From CAXSEF01 sp964236695 (GTDB lineage: Bacteria; Pseudomonadota; Alphaproteobacteria; Acetobacterales; Acetobacteraceae), in NCBI GenBank assembly GCA_964236695.1, contig CAXSFU010000027.1, positions 1 through 42,894 on the forward strand: DNA of 42,894 nt, written 5' to 3'. The notes under the pieces are model-generated. The model was not told the DNA's origin, searched no databases, and worked only from the letters and a program-made list of their open reading frames with translations. Positions within the stretch are counted from its first letter, which is position 1, and every line of letters begins with the position of its first letter. This document shows, piece after piece, positions 40,044 through 42,894 of this stretch. Made by a program: the position numbers and the translations under genes.

Positions 40044-40265
40044 TTATAAAAGTTGTTGTTTTCTAAAAGCTCTTTGATGATTGATAAAGGCTATATAAAG
40101 CGGCATAAAAATGACGCTTGGATATCCCGGCGCAGACAGCTTTTTATCCTCCACCCCCGCGCTCAGCCTCCGCTTGTTCGGCTCCTTCGGCAGCGTATCC
40201 CCGCGCCAGTCCGCCAGCACGATCTGCCCCGCCCGCAGCGACAGCCCGCCCGCCTCACTCGCCAT
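40044..40265 (-). pseudogene. Truncated PemK/MazF-type toxin
   Basis: The ATG at 40265 lies within the end of the RHH antitoxin gene (11-nt overlap), the usual antitoxin-toxin arrangement. RAGQIVLADWRGDTLPKEPN (11-30), KRR and YPSVIFMPL match the N-terminal half of PemK/MazF-like endoribonuclease toxins. After that the reading becomes AT-rich and unrelated (YIAFINHQRAFRKQQLL) and stops at 73 residues, where full toxins have about 110. The C-terminal catalytic part is missing. The word VEDKK also departs from the family's usual pattern. The junction with the AT-rich segment at about 40095-40130 indicates that insertion or deletion destroyed the toxin. Confidence 0.65.
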
Positions 40266-40497
40266 CGCCGCGCGGCGTCCCCCACCCCTCGTAGAACGCC
40301 CGCCTCTCCGCCGACGCCGCGACATGCCGCCCGACCTCGGCACTCGCCTCGCGGATGCGCGCCTTGCGCGCGTCCCGCGCCGCCGCCGTCGCCAGCTCCC
40401 GCACCAGCGTCGACAGCCCGACGCCGCGCGCCTTCGCCTGCGCCTCCAGCTCGTCGCGAACGTCGTCGTCAAGCCGGATCGAGATCGGCACGCCCAT
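40255..40497 (-). CDS. Ribbon-helix-helix antitoxin
   Basis: The 80-residue protein begins MGVPISIRLDDDVRDELEAQ, a ribbon-helix-helix DNA-binding start with alternating basic and hydrophobic residues, followed by ARGVGLSTLVRELATAAARD. The C-terminal tail (GRHVAASAERRAFYEGWGTP) would wrap the toxin. It is intact and overlaps the truncated PemK/MazF-type toxin start by 11 nt. RHH antitoxins repress their own operon and neutralise the toxin. With the toxin broken, its role is unclear. Confidence 0.8.
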   Translation of the reverse strand: MGVPISIRLDDDVRDELEAQAKARGVGLSTLVRELATAAARDARKARIREASAEVGRHVAASAERRAFYEGWGTPRGDGE

Positions 40498-40587
40498 CGC
40501 TACCCCGCTGCCTGCCCCGCAACGCTACGACCCTGCCGTCGCCTGTCGCAACCCGTGCGGACGCCTCCTCCGGCAGCCCCTCCCCGC

Positions 40588-40926
40588 CTACCCTCGCCCG
40601 TCGATCCGCGCCTCGGCCGCCGCGAGCCGCGCCTCCAAGGCGTCAAGCCGCGAGCCGAGTGCGATCTCCGCCAGGGCCTCGCCCGCACGCGCCTGCACCG
40701 CATAGGAAACCGCGACCCCAAGATCGCCCAGCCGACGGCTATGCTCGGCCTGGGTCGCCCGCACCTCCGCGAAAGCGGCAACAGTCTCGGCGCGGAACGC
40801 CTGCACCTCCGCGAACGCGGCGAGCGTCTCCGCGCGAAACACCGCCGCCTCGGCGCGGGACTCCGCCGCCTCGGCGCGCATTTCGCGCAGGATCGGCAGG
40901 ATCAGGTCGGTCGGTTCGTCGGCCAT
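40588..40926 (-). CDS. Hypothetical coiled-coil protein
   Basis: GGAGGAACCG lies directly before ATG 40926, a very good start. The 112-residue protein is almost wholly coiled coil with two near-identical units, FRAETLAAFAEV and FRAETVAAFAEV (about 30-56), and a C-terminal ALEARLAAAEARI. It has no membrane helix. The pattern resembles phage-tail-fibre or structural coiled-coil helpers, but no specific family is recognised. It sits between the RHH antitoxin and the AbrB-like antitoxin genes. Confidence 0.65.
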   Translation of the reverse strand: MADEPTDLILPILREMRAEAAESRAEAAVFRAETLAAFAEVQAFRAETVAAFAEVRATQAEHSRRLGDLGVAVSYAVQARAGEALAEIALGSRLDALEARLAAAEARIDGRG

Positions 40927-41042
40927 CGGTTCCTCCGTCGCATCCAGGGCGCAAGCGCCGCCAGCAGAAAAAGACTAACCCCACAAACCGGAACCCGCAT
41001 CCCCCGCCGCAACGCACGCAAACCGTGCACCCCCGGACGCCC

Positions 41043-41324
41043 TCAGCCTTGCGCCAGCGCCCACCGCCGCCGGGCCTCCGCCGCGATCCCCGCCTCCATC
41101 TCCTCCACCGACCTCGCCCTCTCCACCGGCCCGAGGCACCCAAACACGTCCTCCGCCCGCGTCGCCGCGAACACCACCCCCGTCGGCGTCGGCAGCACCC
41201 CCTCCGCCGTCACCTCACCCGCCAGCCGTGTCCCCGCGCCCCACCCCATCCGCTCGCAAACCGCCTCCGGCAGGACCACCCGCCCCTCCGCCGACACCGT
41301 CGTGGTCATCCCGCTCCCAGCCAT
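41043..41324 (-). CDS. AbrB/MazE-type antitoxin, apparently orphan
   Basis: The 93-residue protein opens MTTTVSAEGRVVLPEAVCER (from an inner start), a swapped-hairpin AbrB DNA-binding motif (TVSAEGRVVLP), followed by GWGAGTRLAGEVTAEGVLPT. The tail EDVFGCLGPVERARSVEEME is typical of MazE-like antitoxins that pair with PIN toxins. The downstream stretch to 40927 holds no PIN gene, so the partner is missing. The first ATG (41324) has AGGGGG upstream; the second is at 41309. Confidence 0.75.
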   Translation of the reverse strand: MAGSGMTTTVSAEGRVVLPEAVCERMGWGAGTRLAGEVTAEGVLPTPTGVVFAATRAEDVFGCLGPVERARSVEEMEAGIAAEARRRWALAQG

Positions 41325-41469
41325 CCCGGCCCCCTGTTAGGACGCCTGCAGAATAGCCCTCCCGCCTCCGCCAGATGCAACCTCGCTTCGACACGCTCCC
41401 CTCAGGTCAGCCGTTGCTCCCGGCCCCCCACCCGGACGTATACCCGGACACGCCAAAGCGGAGCCCGCG

Positions 41470-41769
41470 ATGACCCCGACCCGGCAGAAAGCCCTCCAAA
41501 CCTACCGCACCCGCCAGACCCGGCGCGGCATCGCCCGCTTCGAGGTCCAGGCCCCGGAGTCCGACCGCGCCCTCCTCCGCGCCCTCGCCCGCCGCCTCGC
41601 CGACGGCGGCCCCGACGCGGCGCAGACCAGGGCCACACTTGAACGCCTCATCACCCCCGCACCTCCGCCCACCGGCGGCATCCTCGCCGCCCTCCGCCGC
41701 TCCCCCCTGGTCGGCGCCGACCTCGACCTTCGCCGCCCCCGCGAGGAAGGCCGCTACCCCGTCCTGTGA
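41470..41769 (+). CDS. Antitoxin-like protein upstream of a PIN toxin stub
   Basis: The 99-residue protein (MTPTRQKALQTYRTRQTRRG) has a basic leader, IARFEVQAPESDRALLRALA and a C-terminal LVGADLDLRRPREEGRYPVL. These features are seen in small antitoxins that directly precede VapC-type genes. GGAG precedes the ATG. Its stop overlaps a GTG that begins a PIN-like reading, which supports the assignment more than the sequence itself. Confidence 0.65.
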   Translation: MTPTRQKALQTYRTRQTRRGIARFEVQAPESDRALLRALARRLADGGPDAAQTRATLERLITPAPPPTGGILAALRRSPLVGADLDLRRPREEGRYPVL

Positions 41770-41817
41770 CCCGCTGCCTGCTCGACACCAGCATCATCAG
41801 CAACGCCCCCCGCCTTG
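41766..41817 (+). pseudogene. PIN-domain (VapC-like) toxin stub
   Basis: The GTG at 41766 overlaps the antitoxin stop and reads VTRCLLDTSIISNAP, the usual opening of VapC toxins with the first catalytic Asp in LLDT. After about 15 codons the reading turns into proline/arginine-rich nonsense with no further PIN motifs, and a glutathione S-transferase gene starts at 41890. The toxin is reduced to its start. The length and cause of the deletion cannot be read here. Confidence 0.6.
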
Positions 41818-41889
41818 ACCCCCCCGCCCCACGGTGCCGTCCTGCCGCCCCGCGCCTGCCCCCCGGCCGTCGCCCCGGAGCCCCGCCCC

Positions 41890-42576
41890 ATGATCAGGTT
41901 CTACTTCCACCCCTCCCCCAACCCCATGAAGGTCGCCCTCTTCCTGGAGGAAGCCGGCCTCCCCTACGAGCTCGTCCCCGTCGACACCCGCCGCGGCGAG
42001 CAGTTCGACCCGGCCTTCCTCGCCATCAACCCCAACGCCAAGACTCCCGCGCTCACCGACGGCGACGCCACCCTGTTCGACAGCACCGCCATCCTGCTCC
42101 ACCTCGCCACCACCTCCGGCCGCTTCCTCGGCGACGACGCCCCCGCCCCCCGCGCCCGGCTCCTGTCCTGGCTGATGTTCGTCGCCACCGGCATCGGCCC
42201 CTACTCCGGCCAGTGCGTCCACTTCCGCCACTTCGCCCCGGACCCCAAGGACTACGCCGTCAACCGCTACACCTTCGAGGCCGAGCGCCACTGGTCCATC
42301 CTCGACGCCCGCCTGGCCCGGGGCCGCTACATCCTCGGCGACACCTACACCATCGCCGACATGGCCGCCTGGGGCTGGGCCCGCGCGGTCCCCTTCGTCC
42401 TCGGCGAGGACGCCTGGACCCGCCTCCCCAACGTCCGCCGCCACCTCGACGACATCACCGCCCGCCCCGCCGCCACCCGCGCCCTAGCCCTCGCCACCCG
42501 CCACGCCTTCAAGACCGAGATGGACGACGAGGCCCGCGCCTTCATGTTCCCCCAGAACCGCCGCCTCGCCTCCTGA
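41890..42576 (+). CDS. Glutathione S-transferase (YghU/YfcG-like)
   Basis: The 228-residue protein starts MIRFYFHPSPNPMKVALFLE (ATG 41890). The thioredoxin-like N-terminal domain has PNPMKVALFLEEAGLPYELV, AINPNAKTPALTDGDA and FDSTAILLHLA. An all-helical C-terminal domain follows, with RYILGDTYTIADMAAWGWAR and RLPNVRRHLDDITARPAATRA. It fits GSTs of the nu-like or YfcG class acting in redox detoxification with glutathione, with Asn in place of a catalytic Ser/Cys near residue 11. An upstream in-frame ATG (41815) adds a proline-rich leader and is unlikely. Confidence 0.9.
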   Translation: MIRFYFHPSPNPMKVALFLEEAGLPYELVPVDTRRGEQFDPAFLAINPNAKTPALTDGDATLFDSTAILLHLATTSGRFLGDDAPAPRARLLSWLMFVATGIGPYSGQCVHFRHFAPDPKDYAVNRYTFEAERHWSILDARLARGRYILGDTYTIADMAAWGWARAVPFVLGEDAWTRLPNVRRHLDDITARPAATRALALATRHAFKTEMDDEARAFMFPQNRRLAS

Positions 42577-42894
42577 CCCCCGCCGCCCGCGCCACCGCCA
42601 CCCCTCCCCCGCCGGAACACACTAACCGCCGCCGCCCAGGACTTCGCTTCCACCTCCCGGCCCATGCCCCGCCCCGCCATGCTTCCCCTGGTCTTCCGCC
42701 GCCCAACTACCCCGCTCCGAATACCACTGCCTCGACTTCACCTCTCAACCCTTGCCCACGCCTCTTGACGCCCTCTCGCGCCACCGCCCCTGCCCAATGG
42801 TTGTGCACAACCCTGCCCCCGCCCGCCCCACGCCGTCCCGCCCCGCAGGACACCGCCCGCCCCGACCCCCCGATCCGTGTCGCCCCCCGTGACA
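42577..42894. other. Right-edge noncoding stretch with a short palindrome
   Basis: No supported gene lies in this 318-nt end. It contains GGTTGTG/CACAACC, a perfect 14-nt palindrome at 42799-42812, and a TTGACG word near 42762. It may be the control region of a gene beyond the window. No hairpin repeat copy is seen after the GST stop. Confidence 0.35.

Noticed and set aside
26446..40115. AT-rich islands as an insertion sequence or prophage
   Set aside because: No transposase, integrase or phage structural gene and no terminal inverted repeats with target duplications were found around them.

Overview
The window is very GC-rich, with codon third positions dominated by G and C. Two long blocks follow gene orders typical of Alphaproteobacteria: ubiquinol-cytochrome c chaperone / yceD / rpmF / plsX / fabH / ihfA / merR beside tRNA-Pro, and glyA / nrdR / ribD / ribE / ribBA / ribH / nusB / thiL. 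Together with the composition, the Crp, HisKA_2 and PIN-type accessory genes and the dense GC-rich hairpin repeats, this suggests a member of the Rhodospirillales, most likely Acetobacteraceae. The family assignment is inference. Functions were assigned by reading motifs; no database search was run.

Left part (1-8126). Two related small membrane proteins (one cut by the window edge) precede a GT-C type membrane glycosyltransferase-like protein, a large hybrid sensor histidine kinase, tRNA-Leu(CAA), tRNA-Asn(GUU), and a phosphonate pair: phnM plus a DUF1045 2H-phosphoesterase-like protein.

Surface sugar part (8127-16806). A minus-strand operon holds rfbF (glucose-1-phosphate cytidylyltransferase), an extended SDR, an RmlC-like 3,5-epimerase, a second SDR and a 1191-residue protein with one GT4 and two GT2 domains. 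The first four genes mirror the logic of rmlABCD but with a CDP carrier. Divergent from it is a plus-strand protein made of the same kind of short repeats as the giant transferase, with a reduced WbsX-like end.

Central housekeeping part (16817-26353). tRNA-Pro, merR, ihfA, fabH, plsX and rpmF lie on the minus strand. A three-gene plus-strand regulatory module (Crp-type regulator, HisKA_2 kinase, response regulator) sits between rpmF and its usual partner yceD, bordered by hairpin repeats. The cytochrome bc1 chaperone and divergent bamE follow.

Right part (26446-42894). AT-rich foreign genes interrupt the high-GC backbone at 26446-26955, 28788-29078 and 39326-40115. Between them lie maiA, the riboflavin/nusB/thiL operon with glyA and nrdR, an EthD-family gene, a nitronate monooxygenase and lysC. 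The last 3 kb is a graveyard of toxin-antitoxin genes: a truncated PemK/MazF-type toxin with an intact RHH antitoxin, an orphan AbrB-type antitoxin, and an antitoxin with a PIN toxin stub, followed by a glutathione S-transferase.

The most striking feature is a family of short two-hairpin repeats at about 15 sites. Fourteen genes carry one within 7-33 nt of the stop codon. The stems vary between copies with matching changes on both arms, while the TCT (or AGA) loop and the ACCCGCC spacer stay nearly fixed. This looks like a selected structured element, either a mobile REP-like unit or a 3'-end RNA element.
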